From: Syntrophaceae bacterium UBA5619
GTDB taxonomy: Bacteria > Desulfobacterota > Syntrophia > Syntrophales > UBA5619
Assembly (NCBI GenBank): GCA_002424545.1
Contig: DIKL01000011.1
Span: 1-14,422 of the forward strand
Direction: 5' to 3'
DNA length: 14,422 nt
This document shows positions 6,436 through 13,811 of the stretch, in pieces. The translations under genes and the position numbers were made by a program. The notes beneath the pieces were generated by a model, which saw nothing but the letters and a program-made list of their open reading frames with translations, ran no database searches and was not told where the DNA came from. Numbering within the stretch: the stretch's first letter is position 1; each line of letters begins with the position of its first letter.

Positions 6436-8274
6436 ATGAAAGGCTGGACCGGGAACATCCTGAGGATCGACCTCACGACGAAGACGTACAGGAAGGAAAC
6501 GTTCGGCGCAGACTTCGCGAAAAAATGGATCGGCGGTCGGGGTTTTGCGCTCAAGATCCTCTGGGACGAGCTGAGACCCGGCATCGATCCGCTGGGTCCC
6601 GAGAACAAGTTCATTGTTGCCCTGGGTCCCATCGCCGGTATCCCGGCCCCGAACACCGGCAAAGCCGTGGTGGCGGCCAAGTCCCCCTTAACCGGCGGCT
6701 ACGGCGACGGAAATCTGGGGACGCGGGTCAGCGAACATCTCCGGAAGGCCGGGTATGACGTTCTGATCGTCGAAGGTCGGGCCGCCTCTCCGACCTACCT
6801 TTACATCGAAGATGACGATGTGCAATTCCTGCCCGCGGATGAGCTCTGGGGCAAGGGGACCGGTGAAACGAACGACCGGATCTACGCCAAATACGGCAAG
6901 GATGTCGGGGTCCTCAACATCGGTCCGGGAGGCGAGAACATGGTCCTGTACGCCGTGGTCCGCAGCCTGGAAGGCCGGGCCGGCGGCCGTCCCGGAATGG
7001 GAGCGGTTATGGGCTCCAAGAGGTTGAAGGCCATCGTCGTCAAAGGGACCAAGACCATCCCGGTCGCCGATCCGGAACGGATGAAGGCTATTGGAACGGG
7101 CGATCTGAAGAAGGTCCGGGCGATGGACAAGGAAAGCGGCTGGTCCGTCCAGGGTACGACCGGCGTCCTGGCCTGGTGCAACGAGGTCGCCGCGCTGCCG
7201 GTCCGCAACTTCCGGAAAACCCGGCACCTCGATGCCTGGAAGATCGACGGCGAGCGGCTCAACAACGCCCGGATCGCCACCTACGGCTGTCCGAACTGCG
7301 CGATGCACTGCGGCATTACGATTCGGGACCATGAAGGCCGGGAATCCGAGCTCGACTACGAGAACATCGGCTTGCTGGGCGCCAACCTGGAGATCTTCGA
7401 CCTCGACCAGGTCGCCTCGCTGAATTATCTCTGTGACGACTATGGAATCGACACGATATCGGCCGGCAGTTCCCTCTCTTTTTATGCCGACGCTATCGAG
7501 CACGGCGCGACGCAAGGAGACTTTCATTTCGGAGATGCCGAGCGGGCCAAGCAGTTGCTGGGGCTGGCGGCGCTTCGCGAGGGCGACCTCGGAAATCTGC
7601 TGGCCGATGGAACGCTGCGGATGGCGCGAAGTTTCGGCCACGGCTCCGAGGCCTATGCCATGCAGGTCAAGGGGCTGGATATTCCGGCCTATAACTGCAA
7701 GTTCATCCCGGGCATGGCGCTGGCCTTGGGGACGAGCCCCATCGGCGCGCACCACAAGGAGGCCTGGGTGATCACGTTTGAGCTGAAGCAGACCGCCCGC
7801 GACTCCTATGGTCGGGAAAAGGCCGAGAAGGTCGTCGAACTGCAACGGATCCGGGGCGGTCTCTTCGAATTCCTGGTTGCCTGCCGCTTCCCGTGGGTTG
7901 AACTGGGTTGGGACGTCAAGAATTATCCGATCTATTTCAACAAGGCCACCGGCCTCGACTGGGCGCTCGACGATTTCTGGAGGGTCGGCGACCGGATCTA
8001 CGCGCTGATGAAGTTTTTCTGGATCCGTGAGATTCCCGATTGGGACCGGACAAGAGATTATCCGCCGATGGCCTGGTTCGACCCGGCCAACGCCGACCGG
8101 GAAGGACCCATCGCCGGGAAGATCCTGGAGCTGGACAAGTACAACGAGCTGCTCGACCACTTCTACGATATCCGGGGCTGGGACAAACGGGGCATCCCCA
8201 CGAGGAAGACGGCGGAGTCTCTGGGATTGACCGACGAGGCCCGGGAGGTCGAAAAATACACCCGTCTCGAGTAG
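6436..8274 (+). CDS. Aldehyde:ferredoxin oxidoreductase family (tungsten/molybdopterin) enzyme
   Basis: The 612-aa product is a full-length AOR-family enzyme, which in characterised members oxidises aldehydes to acids, or runs in reverse, with ferredoxin and a tungsten bis-pterin centre. Domain 1 shows WTGNILRIDL, the GPIAG segment, the AKSPLTGGYGDGNLG block and RAGGRPGMGAVMGSKRLKAI. The [4Fe-4S] ligands are C285, C288 and C292 (CPNCAMHC) plus C483 in LVACRF. The NIGPGG and ELDYENIGLLGANLEIFDLD stretches also fit the family. No signal peptide or Tat motif is present, so it is cytoplasmic. ATG 6436 follows CGGAGGAG. The next gene, a ThiS/MoaD-like protein, starts one base after the stop. The aldehyde substrate and the metal (W or Mo) cannot be decided from sequence, and no dedicated ferredoxin gene is adjacent. 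Confidence 0.95.
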   Translation: MKGWTGNILRIDLTTKTYRKETFGADFAKKWIGGRGFALKILWDELRPGIDPLGPENKFIVALGPIAGIPAPNTGKAVVAAKSPLTGGYGDGNLGTRVSEHLRKAGYDVLIVEGRAASPTYLYIEDDDVQFLPADELWGKGTGETNDRIYAKYGKDVGVLNIGPGGENMVLYAVVRSLEGRAGGRPGMGAVMGSKRLKAIVVKGTKTIPVADPERMKAIGTGDLKKVRAMDKESGWSVQGTTGVLAWCNEVAALPVRNFRKTRHLDAWKIDGERLNNARIATYGCPNCAMHCGITIRDHEGRESELDYENIGLLGANLEIFDLDQVASLNYLCDDYGIDTISAGSSLSFYADAIEHGATQGDFHFGDAERAKQLLGLAALREGDLGNLLADGTLRMARSFGHGSEAYAMQVKGLDIPAYNCKFIPGMALALGTSPIGAHHKEAWVITFELKQTARDSYGREKAEKVVELQRIRGGLFEFLVACRFPWVELGWDVKNYPIYFNKATGLDWALDDFWRVGDRIYALMKFFWIREIPDWDRTRDYPPMAWFDPANADREGPIAGKILELDKYNELLDHFYDIRGWDKRGIPTRKTAESLGLTDEAREVEKYTRLE

Positions 8275-8275
8275 A

Positions 8276-8503
8276 ATGAAGATCACCGTCAAGCTGATCG
8301 GCCCGTTGATCTACGAGGCCGGCTTCAGCGAAAAGGAATTTGAGGTTCCCGAGCCGGCGACGGTGGAGGGACTGCTCGAGCATGTCGGGATCGGCAGAAA
8401 CCGTCCCCGGATCGACACCCGGAACGGCGGCGCGATCGGTCCGCTCGATCCGCTCCGGGATGGCGATCGCGTCGTCATCGCGCCGGTGTATTCGGGCGGA
8501 TAA
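8276..8503 (+). CDS. ThiS/MoaD-like sulfur-carrier (ubiquitin-fold) protein
   Basis: The 75-aa protein has the beta-grasp pattern of MoaD/ThiS: an initial MKITVKLIG strand, a middle region with TVEGLLEHVGI (helix), then GPLDPLRDGDRVVIAPVYSGG. The C-terminal Gly-Gly is the residue pair that is adenylated and thiocarboxylated in sulfur carriers. It starts one base after the AOR stop codon, so translation is almost certainly coupled. Small MoaD-like genes are frequently found beside AOR-type genes, where a role in supplying the molybdopterin dithiolene sulfur or in cofactor maturation is assumed. It could be a general MoaD, but its tight linkage suggests a cofactor role for this enzyme. No partner E1-like MoeB/ThiF gene is seen here. 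Confidence 0.85.
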   Translation: MKITVKLIGPLIYEAGFSEKEFEVPEPATVEGLLEHVGIGRNRPRIDTRNGGAIGPLDPLRDGDRVVIAPVYSGG

Positions 8504-8512
8504 CGGAAACGT

Positions 8513-8794
8513 CTACCGGTATAGACAAAGATAGGCCGATTCTTCGTCTACCTTGAGTTGGAACTTCAGGTTCGGCCCCACCGTAAAGCTTTCATCCTTC
8601 CGGAACGTCTTCCAGCCGTCCGCCGCGGGAAGTTTGACCGTCAGCGCTCCGCTGACGACCGTCATGATCTCCCGGGTCGAGGTCCCAAACTCATATTCGC
8701 CCCGGGCCATCACACCGATGGTTGCGGGGCCCTCCGCGGCGGCAAAAGCGATGGACATGACCTTGCCGCCGAAATACTCATTCACTTTAAACAT
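8513..8794 (-). CDS. ppnP: Pyrimidine/purine nucleoside phosphorylase (PpnP/YaiE family, DUF1255)
   Basis: The 93-aa protein matches E. coli PpnP (YaiE) along its length: [41 protein letters not shown] (two pieces: [14 protein letters not shown] and [14 protein letters not shown]), LPAADGW and the C-terminal AYLCLYR. The fold is a single cupin-like beta barrel, and the family phosphorolyses a broad set of nucleosides to bases and ribose-1-phosphate. ATG 8794 is chosen over the upstream GTG 8800: the AGGAG at 8803-8807 is 8 bases from the ATG but only 2 from the GTG. It is convergent with the preceding AOR-MoaD pair (9 bases apart) and divergent from the SpoIID operon. It has its own promoter with a leader of about 100 nt. 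Confidence 0.93.
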   Translation of the reverse strand: MFKVNEYFGGKVMSIAFAAAEGPATIGVMARGEYEFGTSTREIMTVVSGALTVKLPAADGWKTFRKDESFTVGPNLKFQLKVDEESAYLCLYR

Positions 8795-8842
8795 GATCAC
8801 CTCTCCTGTTTGATGAATCGAGACCTGAAAATCATGATCGCC

Positions 8843-8860
8843 CCGGGTGTTCTGACCCGG
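8843..8860 (-). other. GC-rich hairpin in the ppnP leader
   Basis: CCGGGT (8843-8848) and ACCCGG (8855-8860) form a perfect 6-bp GC-rich stem with a 6-base loop. It lies within the predicted untranslated leader of ppnP, between its promoter (8909-8937) and ATG 8794, and has no T-run on either side. A leader structure is possible but its function is unknown. Confidence 0.35.
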
Positions 8861-8908
8861 ATCCCCACGCGCTCCATCCGCTCCGGCAGCGCATCTTTTC
8901 TATATTTG

Positions 8909-8937
8909 ATCCTAAGATGAACCGCCCTCAGTGTCAA
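8909..8937 (-). promoter_or_regulatory. Sigma70-type promoter of ppnP
   Basis: On the minus strand TTGACA (8937-8932) and TAGGAT (8914-8909) are separated by exactly 17 bases. Transcription would start near 8902. The hexamers are strong (perfect -35, 4 of 6 at -10). It accounts for transcription of the single ppnP gene. Confidence 0.65.
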
Positions 8938-8965
8938 TAAAATCCAACCGGAGATCGCGGTGAAT

Positions 8966-8979
8966 CATCCCCGGGGATG
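8966..8979. promoter_or_regulatory. Perfect 14-bp palindrome, candidate operator
   Basis: CATCCCCGGGGATG is a perfect palindrome without a spacer. It sits between two divergent promoter-like elements: the ppnP -35 at 8932-8937 and a TTGACA at 8991-8996 for the SpoIID operon. A dimeric regulator binding here could control one or both directions. No second copy of the full palindrome was noticed in the window. Confidence 0.4.
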
Positions 8980-8990
8980 GAAAAGAGCCG

Positions 8991-9019
8991 TTGACATAAC
9001 ATCCTTCCCATAATAGAAA
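8991..9019 (+). promoter_or_regulatory. Possible promoter of the SpoIID-AmpG-MurU/AmgK operon
   Basis: TTGACA (8991-8996) is followed 17 bases later by TAGAAA (9014-9019), four of six matches to a -10 box. A TAATAG at 9011-9016 is too close for normal spacing. If right, the leader is very short (about 25 nt to ATG 9050, about 12 nt to GTG 9038). It is the only candidate found upstream of this operon. Confidence 0.35.
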
Positions 9020-9049
9020 CCCCTCTATCGAAATTGGGTGAAATGGTCG

Positions 9050-10375
9050 ATGGAAGAACCGAAAATCACGGTCGGGATCTGCGACCGCTATCCGGAAATC
9101 CGGGGGCGGTTCAACGGATCGTACCGAAGCAACGGAACGTCTCTGACGGGCGGCTTCATCGTCCGATCCGAAGGGAGCAGCCTGATCCTGGACGACGACC
9201 TGGGTCGGCAGATCCTCCGCGCGGCGGAGATCCGCCTGGTGGGTGCGACGGGGGCAACCTTCACGCTCTGCGATGTTACGATCGGCGTCAAGTTCCACTG
9301 GGAGAGGAGGGAGGAGCAGACCTTTTCCGGAGACTTGATGCTGCTGCCGGCGGGGGACGGAACCCTGACCGCCGTAAACCAACTTCCCGTGGAGGAGTAC
9401 CTCGCCAGCGTCGTTTCGTCGGAGATGAGCGGCGAGGCGCCGATGGAATTTCTCAAGGCCCACGCCATTGCCTCACGGAGCTGGCTGGTCGCCATGCTTC
9501 TGCGCGGCAAGAAAAAGGCAAAGGAAAGCCGCGCAACGGAGCATCTGATTCGACACGCGGGGGAGACCATCCGCTGGTACGATCGTGAAGATCACGACCA
9601 TTTCGACGTCTGCGCCGACGACCACTGCCAGCGATATCAGGGGGTGACCCGCCTTGCCGCCGGCAGGGCGGCAGAGGCCGTCCGGGCAACGCGGGGGGTC
9701 TTTCTGGTCCGCGACGGCGAGATCTGCGACGCCCGCTACCACAAGGCCTGCGGTGGGATGACCGAGGATTACGCCACCTGCTGGGAAGAAAAGGCGGTTC
9801 CCTATCTTAGCCATGTTCCCGATGCCGCCACGCCCCTCGCCCCGATCCGGACGGAGACCGACGCGGAGCGATGGATCCTCTCCCGTCCCGCCGTCTACTG
9901 CAACGCCGGAGAGCCGAAACTCCTGGACAGGATACTTCCCGCCTTCGACCGGGAAACAGCCGACTTCTTCCGCTGGCAGGTGAGCTATCCACGGGAAGAA
10001 CTGGAAGGGATTCTGCGCGAAAAGTCGGGGATTGACTTCGGCGTTCTGCAAAACATCGCACCCTTGGAACGCGGCCCGTCCGGCCGGATCCGCAGGCTAC
10101 GGATCGAGGGCTCAAGCGTCACGCAGATCGTGGGGAAGGAATTGGAGATCCGCCGCTGGCTGTCGCCGAGCCATCTGAAGAGCAGCGCCTTCATCGTCTC
10201 CGTGACTCGGCGCCCTTCCGGCGTGCCGGCCCGCTTCACCCTCTACGGGGCGGGTTGGGGACACGGTGTCGGTCTCTGCCAGATCGGGGCAGCCGCGATG
10301 GCGGAAAGGGGATGCAGGGCGGAAGAAATCCTGCGACACTACTTTCGCGGGACGGCTTTCGTGAAGCGATACTGA
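9050..10375 (+). CDS. SpoIID/LytB-domain protein (possible peptidoglycan glycan lyase)
   Basis: The 441-aa product carries the SpoIID domain, a family that includes the sporulation lytic transglycosylase SpoIID and the amidase enhancer LytB. Seen are the family motif LTAVNQLPVEEYLASVVSSEM, here split as LTAVNQLPVEEY and LASVVSSEM, with E125 at the place of the catalytic Glu of SpoIID; the helix LKAHAIASRSWL; a Cys/His cluster FDVCADDHCQRY (C188, H192, C193, with H182/H184 before it) resembling the zinc site of clostridial SpoIID; KACGGMTEDYATCWEEK; and GWGHGVGLCQIGAAAMAERG near the end (from about 402). ATG 9050 has a GGTGA ribosome site at good distance, while GTG 9038 has none. No N-terminal signal peptide or membrane anchor is present, and an in-frame TAG at 9014-9016 rules out a longer start. 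Cellular location is therefore uncertain. It is the first gene of a three-gene operon. Confidence 0.88.
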   Translation: MEEPKITVGICDRYPEIRGRFNGSYRSNGTSLTGGFIVRSEGSSLILDDDLGRQILRAAEIRLVGATGATFTLCDVTIGVKFHWERREEQTFSGDLMLLPAGDGTLTAVNQLPVEEYLASVVSSEMSGEAPMEFLKAHAIASRSWLVAMLLRGKKKAKESRATEHLIRHAGETIRWYDREDHDHFDVCADDHCQRYQGVTRLAAGRAAEAVRATRGVFLVRDGEICDARYHKACGGMTEDYATCWEEKAVPYLSHVPDAATPLAPIRTETDAERWILSRPAVYCNAGEPKLLDRILPAFDRETADFFRWQVSYPREELEGILREKSGIDFGVLQNIAPLERGPSGRIRRLRIEGSSVTQIVGKELEIRRWLSPSHLKSSAFIVSVTRRPSGVPARFTLYGAGWGHGVGLCQIGAAAMAERGCRAEEILRHYFRGTAFVKRY

Positions 10376-10397
10376 GATTCGGATGGAGCAGATCGTG

Positions 10398-11675
10398 ATG
10401 TCTGAAAAAACGGCCGTCCGGAACCCCTGGGCCTGGATCCCAACCCTGTATCTGGCGGAAGGAGTCCCCTACGTGATGGCGATGACCGTCTCGGTCATCC
10501 TCTACAAGCGGCTCGGAATATCCAACACCGAAATCGCCCTCTACACCTCCTGGCTCTATCTCCCCTGGGTCATCAAACCGCTCTGGAGTCCCTTTGTCGA
10601 CATGTTTCGGACGAAGCGGTTCTGGATTGTCGCAATGCAGCTCATCCTCGGGGCATCCTTCGCCTGCGTGGCGCTCACGATTCCGGCGCCCGGGTTTTTC
10701 CGCTACACGCTGGCGTTCTTCTGGATCATGGCGTTCAGCTCGGCGACCCACGACATCGCCGCCGACGGCTTTTACATGTTGGGTCTGCGGGAGTATCAGC
10801 AGGCGGCCTTTGTCGGGGTGCGGACGATCTTCTATCGGATCGCGATGATCGCCGCCAAAGGGGTCCTCGTTGTGCTGGCCGGAACCCTTGAGACGCGGGG
10901 CTTCAGCGTGCAATCGGCCTGGTCGGTGACCTTCTTCCTGCTCGCCGCGATCATGCTGGCCCTTTTTCTCTACCACCTCTTCGTCCTGCCCCATCCGGCA
11001 ACCGACCGGCCGGTGAAGCGCGATCCGTCGCGGAGCGCCTCCGCGGCCTTCGTCCGGGGCTTCACCACATTTTTCCGAAGGAAGGATATCATCACGGTGA
11101 TCGCCTTTTTCATCCTCTACCGATTCGCCGAGGCGCAGCTCGTCAAGATGGTCGCCCCGTTCCTGCTCGATCCGCGAACCAAGGGAGGATTGGGGTTATC
11201 GACCGCGGAAGTGGGAATCGTCTACGGGACGGTCGGGGCGGTCGCGTTGATGCTGGGCGGGCTCCTTGGCGGCTGGGTCATCTCCCGGAAGGGGCTCAAA
11301 TACTGGCTCTGGATCATGGTCTGCGCGATGCATCTGCCGGATGCGATCTTCATCTATCTCTCGCGGGCGATGCCGGAGAGCCTCTGGCTGATCAACGCCG
11401 CCGTGACGGTGGAGCAGTTCGGCTACGGCTTCGGCTTCACGGCCTACACGCTCTTCATGATCATGGTCTGCGAGGGGGAATACAAGACGGTTCACTACGC
11501 GATCGCAACGGGGATCATGGCCCTCGGGATGATGATCCCGGCGATGTCGAGCGGCTGGATTCAAGAGCAGCTGGGCTATCCCGGCTTCTTTCTTTGGATC
11601 CTCGCCTCGACGATCCCCGGGTTCATCGTGGCGGCGATGATCCGGATCGACCCGGCGTTCGGAAAGAAGGAATGA
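10398..11675 (+). CDS. AmpG-like MFS permease (muropeptide importer candidate)
   Basis: The 426-aa inner-membrane protein has twelve hydrophobic segments and the AmpG-type start: TLYLAEGVPYVMAMTVSVIL, then a second segment with LYLPWVIKPLWSPFVD, and THDIAADGF in segment 4. AmpG proteins import GlcNAc-anhydroMurNAc (with or without peptide) from the periplasm by proton symport. The related acetyl-CoA transporter (SLC33) family shares these motifs, so the substrate is inferred from context. ATG 10398 is preferred to ATG 10383 because TGGAG at 10384-10388 is 9 bases upstream of it. The gene begins about 22 bases after the SpoIID gene, and its stop overlaps the start of the MurU/AmgK-like gene in an ATGA arrangement, so all three genes should be co-expressed. 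Confidence 0.85.
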   Translation: MSEKTAVRNPWAWIPTLYLAEGVPYVMAMTVSVILYKRLGISNTEIALYTSWLYLPWVIKPLWSPFVDMFRTKRFWIVAMQLILGASFACVALTIPAPGFFRYTLAFFWIMAFSSATHDIAADGFYMLGLREYQQAAFVGVRTIFYRIAMIAAKGVLVVLAGTLETRGFSVQSAWSVTFFLLAAIMLALFLYHLFVLPHPATDRPVKRDPSRSASAAFVRGFTTFFRRKDIITVIAFFILYRFAEAQLVKMVAPFLLDPRTKGGLGLSTAEVGIVYGTVGAVALMLGGLLGGWVISRKGLKYWLWIMVCAMHLPDAIFIYLSRAMPESLWLINAAVTVEQFGYGFGFTAYTLFMIMVCEGEYKTVHYAIATGIMALGMMIPAMSSGWIQEQLGYPGFFLWILASTIPGFIVAAMIRIDPAFGKKE

Positions 11676-13507
11676 CCAGGGAAGAAGAAAAAGATAGGCA
11701 GGGGCGTCAGATGAAACCGGTCGCGATCCGGACGGCTTTTATCCTCGGCGCGGGGCTGGGCACGCGCCTGCGCCCCTGGACCGAGAGCTGCCCGAAGCCC
11801 CTGCTGCGCGTCGGCGATCGCCCGCTGATCACCTTTGCGATGGACCATTGCCAAACGGCGGGTGTGAAGCGGTTCATCGTCAACACCCACCACTGCGCCG
11901 CCGATTATAACAAGGCGTTTCCCGGCGGACACTGGCGGGGGACACAGATCCTCTTCCGCCATGAACCGGTTCTCCTCGACACGGCCGGCGGGCTCAAGAA
12001 CATCGAAGATCTTCTAAGAGACGACGAAACGATCCTCGTCTATAACGGCGACATCCTCTCCGATCTTCCGCTGTCTCCACTTGTCGCCGCCCACTCAGCG
12101 GGCGGCCGCGAGGTTACGCTCGCCCTTCGGAGCGACGGCCCCCTCCGGAACGTCTGCCTCGACGCGCAGGGCATGATCTGCGACTTGCGCGACCTCCTCG
12201 GGAATCCCGGCATCCGGCGTTGCCTTTTCACGGGAATCTATATCATGGACAAGCGGTTCCTCAGAAGGCTGACACCGGGAAAAATCGAGTCCATCGTTCC
12301 GGTCTTCGCGGAAATGATCCGGAAGACGCCCGGTTCGGTAGGCTCCGTCGTCATCGACGCGGGAAGCTGGGAGGATGTGGGTGACAACGAGAAATACGAG
12401 CGGATTAGAGTCGACGGCCTGCCGCTCCGCTACGAAGGAGCTGCCGGGAGCGCAACGCCCCCGACCGTTTTGGCCGTTTCGGACGGCCGGCGACGGAACA
12501 TTTCAGCGGAAGAATCCGCCTTTATTTGCCGGACGCTGGGGCTCCCCGCCGATGCGCGGGCGGAGCTGGAGACCATCGGGAAAGGCGGGTCGGACCGGAC
12601 CTATTTCCGCGTTTCCACGGTCGGCGAACGACCCGTAATCCTGATGCGCTATGGCCGGATGTACGAGGAGAACACCCTTTATGCGGCGGCAGCCTCCTTT
12701 CTCCACGGGATCGGCGTGAGCGTCCCCGAGATCCATGGCCATGACCCGGAGCGTCGCCTGATCCTGATGGAGGACTTGGGGGATCGGGACCTCTACGCGT
12801 TCCGTGATGTCCGGTGGAAAGTCCGCCGTGGACTCTACGAAAAGACCCTCGCGCTCGCCGCAAAACTGCATGCGTTTTCACCGGATCGACTCCCTGCCGG
12901 ACTCCGGCTGATGCCGGGCTTCGATGCCGAACTCTATCGTTGGGAGCGGGAATACTTCCGGAAGCAGTGCGTCCGCAATGCCTGTGGAATCGTACTCGAA
13001 ACGGGAGAAACGGAAGCCTTGGAGAAGGAGCTTTCGGCCCTCGCCGGGCGATTGATCTCGACGACTTCCGGCATGGTCCACCGCGATCTCCAGTCGCAGA
13101 ATGTGATGATCCGCGGCGATGAGCCGGTCCTGATCGACTTCCAGGGGATGCGATCCGGGAATCCCTTTTACGACCTAGGATCGCTTCTCCGGGATCCCTA
13201 TGTCTCGTTTTCCGAGGGTGAGCGGGAGGAACTGCTTCGATTCTATTATGAAATCTCCGGTTTTCCTTCCCCTTGGGAGGCGTTCCGCGAGCTGTTCTTG
13301 CTTGCCTCCGCCCAACGGTTGATGCAGGCCCTCGGCGCCTACGGGTTTCTCGGCCTGAAGCGAGGGAAACCCGATTTTCTCGCCCATATCCGCCCCGCGT
13401 TGGAAAACCTGATCGAAGTGACCGGGGAGGTCGGAGGCCTCCCGCGACTGAACGCCCTCGCCCTCCGTTGCCGCGAAGCAGCGGAGGATAGAGATTCCCC
13501 CGGCTAA
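11672..13507 (+). CDS. Fused MurU-like nucleotidyltransferase and AmgK-like sugar kinase
   Basis: The 611-aa protein joins two enzymes. Residues about 18-255 are a sugar-1-phosphate nucleotidyltransferase: LGAGLGTRLRP (25-35) with SCPKPLL (K42), NGDI (metal-binding D127) and DAGSWEDVGD (D229, D235). Residues about 280-600 are an APH/choline-kinase-fold phosphotransferase of the COG3178 type: a glycine loop IGKGGSDRTYFRV, catalytic H470-R-D472 to N477 (HRDLQSQN), then metal-binding D489 in LIDFQ and FYDLGSLLRD. The DFQ plus YDL.SLLRD pair is the pattern of AmgK, the anomeric MurNAc/GlcNAc kinase. Pseudomonas AmgK and MurU, separate proteins, turn MurNAc into UDP-MurNAc, bypassing de novo synthesis and fosfomycin. 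The start overlaps the permease stop (ATGA); ATG 11711, with AGGGG before it, is an alternative that removes 13 non-conserved residues. Choline kinase/cytidylyltransferase (LicA-LicC type) is the main alternative. Confidence 0.87.
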   Translation: MTREEEKDRQGRQMKPVAIRTAFILGAGLGTRLRPWTESCPKPLLRVGDRPLITFAMDHCQTAGVKRFIVNTHHCAADYNKAFPGGHWRGTQILFRHEPVLLDTAGGLKNIEDLLRDDETILVYNGDILSDLPLSPLVAAHSAGGREVTLALRSDGPLRNVCLDAQGMICDLRDLLGNPGIRRCLFTGIYIMDKRFLRRLTPGKIESIVPVFAEMIRKTPGSVGSVVIDAGSWEDVGDNEKYERIRVDGLPLRYEGAAGSATPPTVLAVSDGRRRNISAEESAFICRTLGLPADARAELETIGKGGSDRTYFRVSTVGERPVILMRYGRMYEENTLYAAAASFLHGIGVSVPEIHGHDPERRLILMEDLGDRDLYAFRDVRWKVRRGLYEKTLALAAKLHAFSPDRLPAGLRLMPGFDAELYRWEREYFRKQCVRNACGIVLETGETEALEKELSALAGRLISTTSGMVHRDLQSQNVMIRGDEPVLIDFQGMRSGNPFYDLGSLLRDPYVSFSEGEREELLRFYYEISGFPSPWEAFRELFLLASAQRLMQALGAYGFLGLKRGKPDFLAHIRPALENLIEVTGEVGGLPRLNALALRCREAAEDRDSPG

Positions 13508-13638
13508 AGCATCCTTTCCGGAGTCATGTTTTTGGAAAACGCTTTCGTATAGCAGCTTTCAATCCGTACGGCGCACAGGAGTGAATCAGAAAACCGAACT
13601 TACCGGTTATCGGCTTCACCTACCTAAGCGAGGGTTTG

Positions 13639-13665
13639 GGTTATCTGTCCGGACCAATGATAACC
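13639..13665. repeat. Inverted repeat GGTTATC/GATAACC with inner palindrome
   Basis: GGTTATC (13639-13645) pairs exactly with GATAACC (13659-13665). The 13-base interval contains the inner palindrome GTCCGGAC. A further direct copy of GGTTATC stands at 13605-13611 (as CGGTTATC, which also matches the inverse CGGTTATC/GATAACCG at 13659-13666). No T-run follows, so a protein-binding site or an element end is more likely than a terminator. Confidence 0.4.
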
Positions 13666-13774
13666 GTTTGAAACGTGAACATTTTTAAGCGTGACCCATT
13701 CTACGGGAGGTGGTATCTAAAACTTCCGGAAACAGAGAGTTCCACAATTTTTAAGGGAATACACCCTTTCGAAT

Positions 13775-13811
13775 AAGCGTCAATCTTCAGCGGAGTTGCA
13801 GATTGACGCTT
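13775..13811. repeat. Perfect 12-bp inverted repeat (hairpin)
   Basis: AAGCGTCAATCT (13775-13786) and AGATTGACGCTT (13800-13811) are exact inverse complements around a 13-base loop. The stem is stable but lacks a T-run downstream on either strand (GAAGAAC on plus, ATTCG on minus). It lies about 270 bases after the MurU/AmgK stop. It could be a processing or Rho-linked structure, or an end of a small element. Confidence 0.55.

Noticed and set aside
5430..6680. 416-codon minus-strand frame across proC
   Set aside because: Antisense to proC and its leader, Arg-rich, with no motif and no ribosome-site support.
6688..8292. 534-codon minus-strand open frame opposite the AOR gene
   Set aside because: It is an antisense shadow caused by high GC at third positions. 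The plus strand carries all AOR signatures and ribosome sites.
8511..8526. GTCTA/TAGAC hairpin between the converging MoaD-like and ppnP genes
   Set aside because: Five-base-pair stem overlapping the ppnP stop, without a good T-run on either side. Not convincing as a bidirectional terminator.
10236..10994. 252-codon minus-strand frame across the SpoIID/AmpG junction
   Set aside because: Composition is dominated by Asp, Gly, Arg and His, as typical for antisense of membrane-protein genes. No family is recognisable.
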